Origin: Candidatus Eiseniibacteriota bacterium | Lineage (GTDB): Bacteria; Eisenbacteria; RBG-16-71-46 | NCBI GenBank assembly: GCA_016178725.1 | Contig: JACOSV010000048.1 | Span: 1-48,502, forward strand | Direction: 5' to 3' | Length of the DNA stretch: 48,502 bases | Part shown: piece after piece, positions 16,097 through 24,127 of the stretch | Position numbering within the stretch: the stretch's first letter is position 1 | Layout: each line of letters begins with the position of its first letter | Position numbers and translations under genes: made by a program | The notes under the pieces: model-generated | The model's input: the letters and a program-made list of their open reading frames with translations, nothing else | Told to the model about the DNA's origin: nothing | Database searches by the model: none

Positions 16097-17707
16097 CTAG
16101 CGTTTCCGAATCGACTCGGTCGGAAGACCGGCGTCGTTCCACGCCTTCCATCCGCCGACGATCGCAATCGCCTTGGGCCATCCGGCGCGCCGGAGCGAGA
16201 GCGCCACACGGGCGCTCGTGGCTTCGTCCTGTCAGGCGCAGTAGACGGCGATGGTCGCCTCCCGCGGCAGCCGGTGCGCCTCGGCGTCCTCCACCGGCTC
16301 TTCGGGATCGATGCGCACCGCCCCCTCGGCCTTGAGGCCGTCGCCGTAGTACGCCGCGTCCTTCCGCGCATCCGCGATGACCAGCGGCTCGCCGCGCGCG
16401 CGCAGACGCGCCAGCTCGTCGAGCGTGAGGCGCGGATCGTCGTCGTCGCGCGCCGCGAGCGCGGGCGTCGAAACCGGCGCCGGCGTATCGGCCGGCGCAG
16501 CGGCCGGCGCGGGCGCGGCCCGCCGCGGCGTGCGCGCGCCGAGGTAGAGCGCGATCCCGCCGCCGTGGATCACGAGCGAGAGCAGCACCACCACGCACAC
16601 GACGGCGAACAGGCCCTCGGCACCCGAGACGCCGGCGAACACCGGCAACAGCACGAGCAGGAGCGAACTCAAGCCGCGCGGGCCGAGCAGCGCGATGAGC
16701 GCCCGGTCGCGCGCCGCGAGCCCGAGGCCGCCGAGCATCGGGTAGAGCACGACGCTGCGCACGCCGAGCGCGAGCGCGGCGAACACCAGCGTGCGCCAGT
16801 GCATCACGTCGAATCCCGACCAGATGAGCGTCGTGCCGAGCGCCACGAACGTGAGCAGCAGGAACATCTCCGCGGTCGCCTCGCCGTACTCCATGAAGCA
16901 GTCGCACAGCTCGGGGTCGGCCGCGTCGATCATGATCCCGGCGCCGAACGCGGCGACGAACCCGCTGCCGCCGACGCTCTCGGCTGCGGCGAATGCGGCG
17001 AATGCGAGACCGAGCGCGTAGAGCGACTCGTAATCGCGGCGCACGCCCATGTGCCGCCGCGCCCAGCCGAGCGCCGTGATCCCGATCCAGCCGACGGCCG
17101 CGCCGAGCAGCGGACCGAGCAGGAACAGGCCGACGAGGCTGTGCGTGAGCGCGCGCGGCCCGACCGCGGCGTTCGAACCGCCCAGCTCGATCATCGCGAT
17201 CACGACGATCGGCAGCAGCACGATGTCGTTCATGCCGGTCTCGAGCCGCAGCGCGGTGCGCACGTCGTCGGGCAGCGCCTTCGAGCGCAGCGCGCCGCGC
17301 AGCAGCACCGGATCGCTCGAGGCGAGCGCCGCGCCGAGGATCGCCGCGGCGGCGAGCGGCAGCTCGAGCAGCCACATCGCCGCAAGCGTGAGAATCGCGG
17401 CGGGGATCAGCGTCCCGGGGCCGAGCAAGCGCACGAGCAGCGCGCGCCGCGCGCCGAGCTCGCGCGTGTTGAGCGACACCGCGTCGGTGAAAAGCACGAG
17501 CGCGAGCGCCAGCGTCGCGATCACGCGCAGCTCGGGCGAGGCGAAGCCGATGTCGACGATCCCGAGTCCCCACGGCCCGAGCAGCACGCCGAGCGCGAGG
17601 AACACGGCGACCAGCGGCACGCCGCGCCGCTCGAGCGCGCCCGAGAGCAGCGAGGCGACGATCACCACCATGCCGATCAGCGCGAGGATGACGTCGAAGT
17701 GTTCCAT
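16097..17707 (-). CDS. CPA1 Na+/H+ antiporter with C-terminal rhodanese domain, interrupted by in-frame TGA (candidate selenocysteine)
   Basis: ATG 17707 opens 537 in-frame codons ending at TAG 16097-16099, with one internal TGA at 16232-16234 (codon 492). Residues 1 to ~395 form ~12 membrane segments of a CPA1/NhaP antiporter, with ALASSDPVLLRG and ETGMNDIVLLPIVV matching the TDPV and ND motifs. An Ala/Pro linker (about 395-420) leads to a cytoplasmic rhodanese-like domain: DARKDAAYYGDGLKAEGAVR, then IAVYCA (Cys490). TGA follows, then QDEATSARVALSLRRAG and GGWKAWNDAGLPTE, the normal end of a rhodanese fold. Related domains usually have Tyr-Cys-x-Cys-Pro-x-Glu here, so the TGA stands at the second cysteine. 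A 7-bp hairpin follows. Either the codon is read as selenocysteine, or a TGC-to-TGA mutation (or sequence error) truncates the last 44 residues. Without readthrough the CDS is 16232-17707. Confidence 0.8.
16199..16217 (-). other. Hairpin 14 nt downstream of the in-frame TGA, bSECIS-like
   Basis: On the minus strand GAGCGCC pairs perfectly with GGCGCTC around the 5-nt loop CGUGU. The stem starts 14 nt after the TGA and the loop 21 nt after it, with G at the second loop position followed by U. As I remember the published bacterial SECIS consensus, it asks for a short stem and a small loop with G among its first two bases, about 16-37 nt from the UGA. The hairpin fits, but GC-rich coding DNA makes such stems often by chance. 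Confidence 0.5.
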
Positions 17708-17771
17708 GGGTCCGTGATCGGCCGGGGAGTGGGAAAGCGCAGGCGTCCGCGCTAGGCGCGGACGCCCCTGC

Positions 17772-18332
17772 TCACTTCGGCCACAGCCATCCGAACGTGC
17801 CGGCGGTCAGCCCCGCGTAGACGAGCCCGTCGAACGTGTAGCGCAGCGTCGTGCCCCAGTTGCGGCGATACCAGATCGAGTCCTGCCACAGCCCCACCGC
17901 GTAGCAGCAGAACGCCGTCGTGCCGGCAAATCGAAAGACTTTCAAGTACGGGGCGCCCGGCCCGAGCGCGCGGCCGGTGACGTACGCGGCGATCAGCGAA
18001 ACGACGAGGCTGTAGATGAACCACTGGACGAGCTGCATGGCGAAGCCGCCGTCCGACGGCGGGAACAGCGTCATCATGAACCGCGGGCCCTTCTTGAACT
18101 TCTCCATGAACGCCGGGTCCTTCATGGCTTTCATCGACTCGGGGCGCGGCACCATGTAGTCGCCGGGCGGGATGTTGAACTTGCGCAGCGCCTCCATCAC
18201 GTCGTCCTCGGCGGGCACGTGCCGGTAGTCGGCGGCGTGATAGCCGAGCATCATGTGGATGATCGAGCTCGCCACGAACACGAACACCGCGGACAGCAGC
18301 ATGGGCAGCCACAGCAGGTGGAGCTGGACCAT
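17772..18332 (-). CDS. Conserved-looking four-helix membrane protein of unknown function
   Basis: This is a 186-residue protein. One hydrophobic segment lies at the N-terminus (about 5-27), then a soluble stretch of ~70 residues rich in Met, Lys and Pro (KFNIPPGDYMVPRPESM and KFKKGPRFMMTLFPP). Three further membrane segments (about 98-118, 132-152 and 160-182) follow, ending in GTFGWLWPK. ATG 18332 is preferred over GTG 18335 because AAGGAGG lies 5 nt before it. It follows the propeller gene by 35 bp on the same strand and precedes the antiporter gene, so the three may be cotranscribed. I do not recognise the family by name. The early Met-rich loop could bind metal, but this is not supported by any motif. 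Confidence 0.8.
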   Translation of the reverse strand: MVQLHLLWLPMLLSAVFVFVASSIIHMMLGYHAADYRHVPAEDDVMEALRKFNIPPGDYMVPRPESMKAMKDPAFMEKFKKGPRFMMTLFPPSDGGFAMQLVQWFIYSLVVSLIAAYVTGRALGPGAPYLKVFRFAGTTAFCCYAVGLWQDSIWYRRNWGTTLRYTFDGLVYAGLTAGTFGWLWPK

Positions 18333-18367
18333 CACGGCCTCCTTAGGGTGGCGTCACGCGCTTCGTT

Positions 18368-21300
18368 TCACCGATGCGGCTCGTCCGGATCGGGCTCGTC
18401 GGCCGGCGTCTCCCCGGTCGCCGCCGCCGCGCCCGCGCCGCGCTCGCGCTTCTCCTTCACCAGCACCGCCGGAACGTCCTTCTCCTTCACCAGCCGGTTG
18501 AACGCCGCGAGGTCGTCGCCGAGCAGGCCCTTGAGCCTCGTCAGCTCCGCGTCGATCCGGCCGGCCACGTCGTTGTAGACGGCGTAGGCCTGATCGGTCG
18601 GCGCCGCGTCGGCGCCGGCCACGACGCCGGTCAGCTGGCTCAGCTTGTTGTTGAGCCGGATCGGGTAGTTGAGCGGATCCTGACTGCTGCGGTTCTTGGT
18701 CTGGTAGAGCGCCTCTTCGACCCTGGTCAGCTTCTCGCTCAACGTGCGCGACGCGGCCGCGATCGTGCTGTCCTTCGCGTTCATCTGCTTCGACCGGTCG
18801 GCGACGCTCTTCAGCTGGTCCTTCACGTCGCGCAGCCGCGTGATCGCCTCGTGCGTCTCGGTCAACTTGTCGTGGATCTTCATGTGCAGGTCGAAGCGCT
18901 TCTGGTAGTCGGCGAGCGACGTCGCGACGCGCGGGTCCTTGCGCACCTCGAACGGCTGCGTCTGCGACCGGCCGTTGACCGTGAGCCGCACCTGGTACTC
19001 GCCGGGCACGACCGTCGGGCCGTTCAATCCGCCGCCCCAGAGGATCAGGCCCTTGAAGCGCGCGGCGTCGGGATAGTGGAAATCCCACGCGAAGCGGTTG
19101 AGGCCGGCCCTGGCCGGGATCTTCCGCGGCGAGCCGCCGCCGCGCCCGAACCCGCCCTCTTCATCGCCGCCCGCGGCGTCGCCCTCGTCGCTCGCGTCGC
19201 CCTTGCTCGAGAACTTGCGGATCAGCTTGCCCTTCGCGTCGAGGAACTCGAGCGTGACCTCTTCCTTGTCCTTCGGCTCGGCCGCGAGCCGGTAATAGAT
19301 GACGGCACCCGCCGGCGGGTTGGCGCCGGTCGTGCGATTGCCGCCTCCCGGGCCGCCGAACATATAGGCCGGCGCGGGCTGGAAGAGATGCGCATCCTCG
19401 GCGGCGGCGTCGGCCGTCATCTGCCGCAGCGGGCTCACGTCATCGAGGATCCAGAACGCGCGACCCTGCGTCGCGGCGACGAGGTCGCTGCCGTGGATCA
19501 CGAGGTCGGTGATCGGCACGAGCGGCAGCGCGCCCCGCACCTGGCCGTCCGGCTTCTTGAGGTCGGCGATCAGGCCGGGGCGGTTGTTGCGTAGCGGACG
19601 CCAGCGCGCGCCGCCGTCGATTGAATAGTAGAGGCCGGTCTCCGTGCCGCAGTAGAGCAGGTTGCGCCGCACCGGGTCCTCGCGCACGACGCGCACAAAG
19701 CCGCCGTCGTTCGGCAGGTTGCCCGTGATCGGCCGCCAGCTCTTGCCGAAGTCGTTCGTGACATACGCGTACGGCTTGTAGTCGTCGAGCTTGTAGCGGT
19801 TGGCGGCGACGTACGCCGAGCCGGCGTCAAACGGCGAGGGATCGATCTGGCTGATCATGCTCCACGCCGGCAGCGCCGGCGGCGTCACGTTCTGCCAGCT
19901 CTTGCCGTCGTCGCGCGAGACGTGCACGAGGCCGTCGTCCGAGCCCACCCACAGCACGCCCTTCTGCGCCTTCGACTCCGCCATCGCGAAGATCGTGCAG
20001 TAGTACTCGACGCTGGTGTTGTCCTTGGTGATCGGTCCGCCCGAGGGGCCGAGCTTGGTCGGGTCGTTGCGCGTGAGGTCGGGGCTGATGACCTCCCACG
20101 TCTGGCCTTCGTTGCGCGAGCGGTGCAGCACGTTCGATCCGGCGTAGATCGTGTTGGGATCATGCGGCGAGATCACGATCGGATAGGTCCACTGGAAGCG
20201 GTACTTCGCGCCCTCCGCGCCCCAGCCCATCGGATTGTCGGGGTACGGATTCACGTCGCGCTGCTGGCCGGTGCGATGGTCGAGGCGCGAGAGAAAGCCG
20301 TCGTACGAACCGGCGTAGACGATCTCGGCGTCGCCGGGCTTCGGCGCGATGAAGCCGCTCTCGCCGCCGCCGACCGGATACCAGTCATTGCGCCCGATGC
20401 CGCCCCCAGCGGTGCGGCTGATGATGCCGACGGTGGAGTTGTCCTGCTGCGCGCCGTAGACGCGGTACGGGAACGCGTCGTCGGTGATCACATGGTAGAA
20501 CTGGGCGGTCGGCTGATTGTCCTGCGCCGTCCACGACAGACCGCCGTCGAACGACACGATCACGCCGCCGTCGTTGCTCTCGATCATGCGCTCCGGATCC
20601 GCGGGATCGATCCACAGGTCGTGGTTGTCGCCGTGCGGCTGCGCGATCTGCGCGAACGTCGCGCCGCCGTCCTTCGACCGGAAGAACTGGACGTTGAGCA
20701 CGTAGACCACGTCCGCGCTCTGCGGGTCGGCGATGATGTGCGTGTAGTACCAGGCGCGCTGGCGGAGATTGCGGCCCTCGTTGACGCGCTTCCACGAGCG
20801 GCCCGCGTCGTCGGAGCGGTAGACGCCGCCGTCTTCGGCCTCGACCATCGCCCAGATGCGATCGGTGTTGGCGGGCGAGATCGTGACGCCGACGCGGCCC
20901 CACGGTCCCTTCGGCAGGCCCTCGCCGGTGAGCCGCGTCCACGTGTCGCCGCCGTCCGTCGTCTTCCACAGACCACTGCCCGCGCCGCCGCTCACCAGAC
21001 TCCACGGCGTGCGGTACGTCTGCCACGTCGTCGCATAGATCACGCGCGGGTTCTTCGGATCCATCGCGAGGTCGACCGCGCCGCTGCTGTCGTTGACCGC
21101 GAGCACGCACGACCACGTCGCGCCGCCGTCCTTCGAGCGGTAGACGCCGCGCTCGTGATTGGCGCCGAACGTGTGGCCGAGTGCGGCGACGTAGACGAGA
21201 TCGGGATTGTTGGGATGGATGCGGATGCGGCCGATCTGGCGCGAATCGCGCAGGCCGACGTTCTTCCACGTCCGGCCGCCGTCCACCGACTTGTAGACAC

Positions 21301-21745
21301 CGTCGCCGTGCGACACGTTGCCGCGGATGCACCCCTCGCCCATGCCGGCGTAGATCACCATCGGATCCGACGCGGCGACGGCGATCGCGCCCACCGATCC
21401 GGTGCCGAGCTGGCCGTCCGAGACATTGGTCCACGTCACGCCGCTGTCGACGCTCTTCCAGACGCCGCTGCCGGTGCCGCCGAAGTAGAAGACGTTGCGC
21501 TGGCCGACGACGCCGGTGACGGCGGTCACGCGGCCGCCGCGGAACGGCCCGATGTTGCGCCACTCGAGGCCGGCGAGCTGGCTCTGGTCGAACGGATCCA
21601 CGTTCGACTTGACGGCCGATGCGGCCGGTTTGGCGGCGGGCGCCGTGGTCCTGGCGGGCGACTTCGCGGCGGGCGCGGCGTGGAGGGCGACGGGCAACAA
21701 GAGGAGCGCGGCGAGGAGGGCCGGATTCGGCCTCGGGCGGAACAT
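18368..21745 (-). CDS. Large secreted Asp-box (BNR/VPS10-like) beta-propeller protein
   Basis: This is an 1125-residue protein. A signal peptide (MFRPRPNPALLAALLLLPVA to Ala-Pro-Ala at ~26) is followed by many Asp-box repeats of the S-x-D-x-G-x-T-W type, for example SVDSGVTW, SVDGGRTW, SKDGGATW and TTDGGDTW. These build two large propellers across about residues 50-740, as in VPS10/sortilin-like and exo-sialidase-like proteins. A beta domain of FlgD-like character (GLNRFAWDFHYPDA, VPGEYQVRLTVNGRSQTQPF) covers ~865-960. A long helical, probably coiled-coil tail (~965-1090) is rich in Lys, Asp and Leu, and the end is acidic. No catalytic residues of sialidases are evident, so it is more likely a binding or scaffold protein than a glycosidase, although databases often name such proteins glycosyl hydrolase. 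GGAGG lies 8 nt before ATG 21745. Confidence 0.88.
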   Translation of the reverse strand: MFRPRPNPALLAALLLLPVALHAAPAAKSPARTTAPAAKPAASAVKSNVDPFDQSQLAGLEWRNIGPFRGGRVTAVTGVVGQRNVFYFGGTGSGVWKSVDSGVTWTNVSDGQLGTGSVGAIAVAASDPMVIYAGMGEGCIRGNVSHGDGVYKSVDGGRTWKNVGLRDSRQIGRIRIHPNNPDLVYVAALGHTFGANHERGVYRSKDGGATWSCVLAVNDSSGAVDLAMDPKNPRVIYATTWQTYRTPWSLVSGGAGSGLWKTTDGGDTWTRLTGEGLPKGPWGRVGVTISPANTDRIWAMVEAEDGGVYRSDDAGRSWKRVNEGRNLRQRAWYYTHIIADPQSADVVYVLNVQFFRSKDGGATFAQIAQPHGDNHDLWIDPADPERMIESNDGGVIVSFDGGLSWTAQDNQPTAQFYHVITDDAFPYRVYGAQQDNSTVGIISRTAGGGIGRNDWYPVGGGESGFIAPKPGDAEIVYAGSYDGFLSRLDHRTGQQRDVNPYPDNPMGWGAEGAKYRFQWTYPIVISPHDPNTIYAGSNVLHRSRNEGQTWEVISPDLTRNDPTKLGPSGGPITKDNTSVEYYCTIFAMAESKAQKGVLWVGSDDGLVHVSRDDGKSWQNVTPPALPAWSMISQIDPSPFDAGSAYVAANRYKLDDYKPYAYVTNDFGKSWRPITGNLPNDGGFVRVVREDPVRRNLLYCGTETGLYYSIDGGARWRPLRNNRPGLIADLKKPDGQVRGALPLVPITDLVIHGSDLVAATQGRAFWILDDVSPLRQMTADAAAEDAHLFQPAPAYMFGGPGGGNRTTGANPPAGAVIYYRLAAEPKDKEEVTLEFLDAKGKLIRKFSSKGDASDEGDAAGGDEEGGFGRGGGSPRKIPARAGLNRFAWDFHYPDAARFKGLILWGGGLNGPTVVPGEYQVRLTVNGRSQTQPFEVRKDPRVATSLADYQKRFDLHMKIHDKLTETHEAITRLRDVKDQLKSVADRSKQMNAKDSTIAAASRTLSEKLTRVEEALYQTKNRSSQDPLNYPIRLNNKLSQLTGVVAGADAAPTDQAYAVYNDVAGRIDAELTRLKGLLGDDLAAFNRLVKEKDVPAVLVKEKRERGAGAAAATGETPADEPDPDEPHR

Positions 21746-21885
21746 GGGAGAACCTCCGGACGGTTGGGAAAGGCTCGAGAGAGGGTGCGAAAGGTAGCCC
21801 CGGGCCCGTCCCTCGGCAACACCGACGTGCGCGGTCGCGTAAGAGGCCTCGGACCGCCCGCCACGATCGTCCCGGAGGCCATGCC

Positions 21886-22560
21886 ATGCGTCTCGAACTC
21901 TTGCGTCCGTCGCGAACGGCGCTCGGGGCCGCCCTCCCCGGCCTGCTGCTCGCCTTCGCTCTCACCGCTCCGGCCGCGGCCGACGAAGGCCACACCGCAC
22001 GCACGCTGAAGGGAAGCTGGGCGGTCGGCGGCCGCACCGTGCGGATCGATCTCCCGCCGGGCCGGATCGCGATCGAGCCCTCGCCCGATGCCCGGCTCAC
22101 CGCCGAGCTCGACGTGCGCTGCGCGTTCGGAAACGACTGCGAGGAGCGCGCGGCCGAGCTCGAACTCGAGACCGGCCGCGAGGAGAGCGCGTTCCGGCTC
22201 GGCGTCCGCGGCATGCCGGCGGTCAACACGCGCGGGCTCTCGCTGCGCGGGCGGATTCTGGTGCCGCGCGGCGCGGCGGTCGAGATCGACATGGGCGCGG
22301 GCGAGATCAGCGTTCGCGGCGTGGACGGTGATCTCGACGTGAACGTCGGCGCCGGCGAGGTCAGCGTGCGCATGCCCGAGCGCGCGGTGCGTTCGGTGCG
22401 CATGAGCGTCGGCATCGGCGAGGCGTCGCTCGCGGTCGCGGGACGCGACATCGAGAGCCACGGCTGGCTCGGACATCGCGTGCGCTGGGGCGACGGATCG
22501 GGACGATCGCGCGTGAACGTGAGCCTCGGCGTCGGCGAGGCGAACGTGTCGGTGGATTGA
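21886..22560 (+). CDS. Exported DUF4097-like beta-helix/adhesin-type protein
   Basis: This is a 224-residue protein with a signal peptide (hydrophobic core about residues 12-30, Ala-Ala-Ala before ~33). The rest is almost entirely short beta strands with repeating Gly-Ala-Gly-Glu turns: MGAGEISVRGVDGDLDVNV, GAGEVSVRMP and GVGEANVSVD. Such repeats typify DUF4097 and GIN-like putative adhesins, which form small right-handed beta-helix-like stacks. Two cysteines (CAFGNDC, about 85-91) may form a disulphide. GGAGG at 21874-21878 stands 7 nt before ATG 21886. It is divergent from the propeller gene across 140 bp in which I see no convincing promoter. Function unknown beyond an extracytoplasmic location. 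Confidence 0.78.
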   Translation: MRLELLRPSRTALGAALPGLLLAFALTAPAAADEGHTARTLKGSWAVGGRTVRIDLPPGRIAIEPSPDARLTAELDVRCAFGNDCEERAAELELETGREESAFRLGVRGMPAVNTRGLSLRGRILVPRGAAVEIDMGAGEISVRGVDGDLDVNVGAGEVSVRMPERAVRSVRMSVGIGEASLAVAGRDIESHGWLGHRVRWGDGSGRSRVNVSLGVGEANVSVD

Positions 22561-22582
22561 GGCGCAAAGAATTATCTTGACC

Positions 22583-22749
22583 CGAATTCGCCTGTGATCG
22601 TGCACGCATCCGGTGCCGTGCCCCGCAATGCGCGCGTGCGCGCGCTGGATCTTCTCTGCCGACCGAAAGCAGATCTCATTCACAGAATCAGATGACGACG
22701 TGAGTTCGTCCGCGTGCGGGCATGCACGAGCGTCGAATTCGCGTGTGAT
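22583..22749. repeat. Pair of 16-bp direct repeats flanking relic DNA upstream of the HNH gene
   Basis: CGAATTCGCCTGTGAT (22583-22598) and CGAATTCGCGTGTGAT (22734-22749) differ at one base and stand 151 bp apart. The intervening DNA is less GC-rich than its neighbours. They lie just before the truncated HNH gene. They may be remnants of a duplicated upstream region or recombination site. Confidence 0.6.
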
Positions 22750-22796
22750 AGAAACAATGCGTCACGACCCCCGCGACTTGCCTCACGGCCGTCCTC

Positions 22797-23537
22797 ATGC
22801 TGTCGCCCCACCTGATCGAGGCGACCGCCGAGGATCTGCTGACCGCGGCGCCGGACAAGACCAAGGCCCAGGTCGAGCAGCTGCTGGCGGAGCGATTCCC
22901 GAAGCCGGACCTGCCGACCTTCATTCAGTCGCTCGCCGCGCCGGAGTCACGCTCGGATTCCGTCAACCAACTCGCGCCAGCGCGAGTTGACGGAATTGTT
23001 TCCGAATCGACCGTATTGGCCATGTTGCTTGCCGCGCCAACACCGGAAACTCCCGCGCCGCCGCCGCGCGTCGCGCCGCTCGCGCCGGAGCGCTTCGCGC
23101 TCCAAGTCACGATCGATCAGGAGACGCGGGATCTGCTGCGCGACGTGCAGAATCTCATGGGCAACGCCGGATCGAACGACGTGGCGACCGTGCTGCGGCG
23201 GGCTCTCGAGTTGCTCAAGCGTCAGCTCGAGAGGCAGAAGTTCGCTGCGACTGAATCGCCGCGCACGATCAGTGTCCGCGCATCCGAGCCCAGCCGCCAC
23301 ATCCCGGCCGAGGTGAAACGTGCCGTCTGGGAGCGTGACGGCGGGCAGTGCACGTTCGTCAGCGCCACCGGGCACAGATGCGAGGCGCGGCGATCACTGG
23401 AGTTTGATCACATCCACGCATTCGCTCGCGGCGGGCGCGCGACCGTCGGCAACATCCGGCTGCGGTGCCGAGCCCACAATCGGTACGAAGCCGAGCGCAC
23501 GTTCGGCACCGAGTTCACGCGTCAGAAGCGCGCGTGA
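22797..23537 (+). CDS. HNH endonuclease, probably 5'-truncated
   Basis: 246 residues can be read from ATG 22797. Residues ~180-246 form a zinc-containing HNH domain: IPAEVKRAVWERDGGQC, then CEARRSLEFDHIHAFARGG and RLRCRAHNRYEAERTFG, with the catalytic His of the DH pair, Asn and final His present, plus Cys ligands. As I recall full-length relatives, they carry ~150-200 more N-terminal residues that lead into a stretch like LTAVxLLxPHLTxxN. Here the frame opens exactly inside that stretch (TAVLMLSPHLIEATAEDLL), and a stop (TAG) lies 51 nt upstream. There is no Shine-Dalgarno sequence. So this looks like a 3' fragment, possibly a pseudogene although its HNH domain is intact. The 3' end overlaps the convergent HTH gene by 23 bp. 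Confidence 0.7.
   Translation: MLSPHLIEATAEDLLTAAPDKTKAQVEQLLAERFPKPDLPTFIQSLAAPESRSDSVNQLAPARVDGIVSESTVLAMLLAAPTPETPAPPPRVAPLAPERFALQVTIDQETRDLLRDVQNLMGNAGSNDVATVLRRALELLKRQLERQKFAATESPRTISVRASEPSRHIPAEVKRAVWERDGGQCTFVSATGHRCEARRSLEFDHIHAFARGGRATVGNIRLRCRAHNRYEAERTFGTEFTRQKRA
22958..22995. repeat. Inverted repeat inside the HNH gene
   Basis: TTCCGTCAAC (22958-22967), three bases, then CTCGCG (22971-22976) form the left arm. CGCGAG (22981-22986) and TTGACGGAA (22987-22995) form the right arm. Fifteen base pairs can form with a 4-nt bulge and a 4-nt loop (CCAG). It encodes part of a low-conservation linker of the protein. Confidence 0.7.
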
Positions 23538-24030
23538 ACTCCGCCGCCGGCCTTCCCAGCCAGCCGACCATGCGCATGACATCCGGGAACGTGGTCCGGC
23601 CACCCGCCGCGAGACGCGTCAGGGTGGAAGCGCCGATCCCGAGCTCGCCCGCGACCTGCTCCCACGTCATGCGCTCCGCCGTGCGCCGGGCGTCGAGCGC
23701 CGCGTGGAGCTTCGGCGTATCGAATCGCAGGATCTGCTTCGGCGGAACCTGGGGGAGCCGCGCGCCGATCTCGGATCCGCGATGGCCGGGCATGAAGCTC
23801 TCCGGCGTGCGATCGAGCCACAGCAGCATCTGGAGGACGCCATCTCCCTCGACCACCGAGTGGGTGCGGATGCCCTGCACGGTGGACTGGCTGATCGGAT
23901 GTGCGGAAAGCCGCTGGGACTGGCGATTGATCTCGCGGGTGACCTGCGTCCAGGAAAGCCCGCGCGTCTCGCGCTGCGCGTCGAGCGCTTCGTAGAGAGC
24001 CACGAGACTGAAGTCGAGTGAACGCGCCAC
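23515..24030 (-). CDS. Tandem helix-turn-helix (XRE-like) regulator
   Basis: This 171-residue protein is made of two related halves. Half 1 (about 1-85) has LYEALDAQRETRGLSWTQV, then ISQSTVQGI and VLQMLLWLDRTPESF. Half 2 (about 98-168) has LHAALDARRTAERMTWEQV, then IGASTLTRLAAGGRTTFPD and VMRMVGWLGRPAAEF. Each half reads as a five-helix XRE-type DNA-binding domain; the second has the clearer recognition helix. GTG 24030 is chosen because a GAGGAG site lies upstream and the conserved pattern begins at once; ATG 24063 is an alternative. It is a probable transcription regulator acting in the cytoplasm. It is convergent with and overlaps the HNH gene by 23 bp. Its target is unknown. Confidence 0.78.
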   Translation of the reverse strand: MARSLDFSLVALYEALDAQRETRGLSWTQVTREINRQSQRLSAHPISQSTVQGIRTHSVVEGDGVLQMLLWLDRTPESFMPGHRGSEIGARLPQVPPKQILRFDTPKLHAALDARRTAERMTWEQVAGELGIGASTLTRLAAGGRTTFPDVMRMVGWLGRPAAEFTRASDA

Positions 24031-24114
24031 GGGCGGGTCTCCTCTGCCATCGGTTCGGCGCATTCTAGACGGACGCGCGCGCGTGCCGCACGGGGCGCGG
24101 CCGCAACGCTGTGC

Positions 24115-24120
24115 TATCTT
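24115..24120 (+). promoter_or_regulatory. Possible -10 element for a leaderless M14 peptidase transcript
   Basis: TATCTT lies 7 nt before the GTG start at 24128. If it is a -10 element, transcription would start at or next to the start codon. No -35 match and no Shine-Dalgarno sequence are visible, which fits a leaderless message but does not prove it. Confidence 0.3.
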
Positions 24121-24127
24121 CGCGCGC

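Noticed and set aside
16232-16234. TGA read as Trp or Gly through an altered genetic code
   Set aside because: argR, argC, argD, argG and other genes in the window end at TGA exactly where their family ends, so TGA is a normal stop in this genome.
18368-21745. Sialidase or other glycosidase
   Set aside because: The Asp-boxes show a propeller fold only; the catalytic Arg triad, Tyr and Glu of sialidases are not evident.
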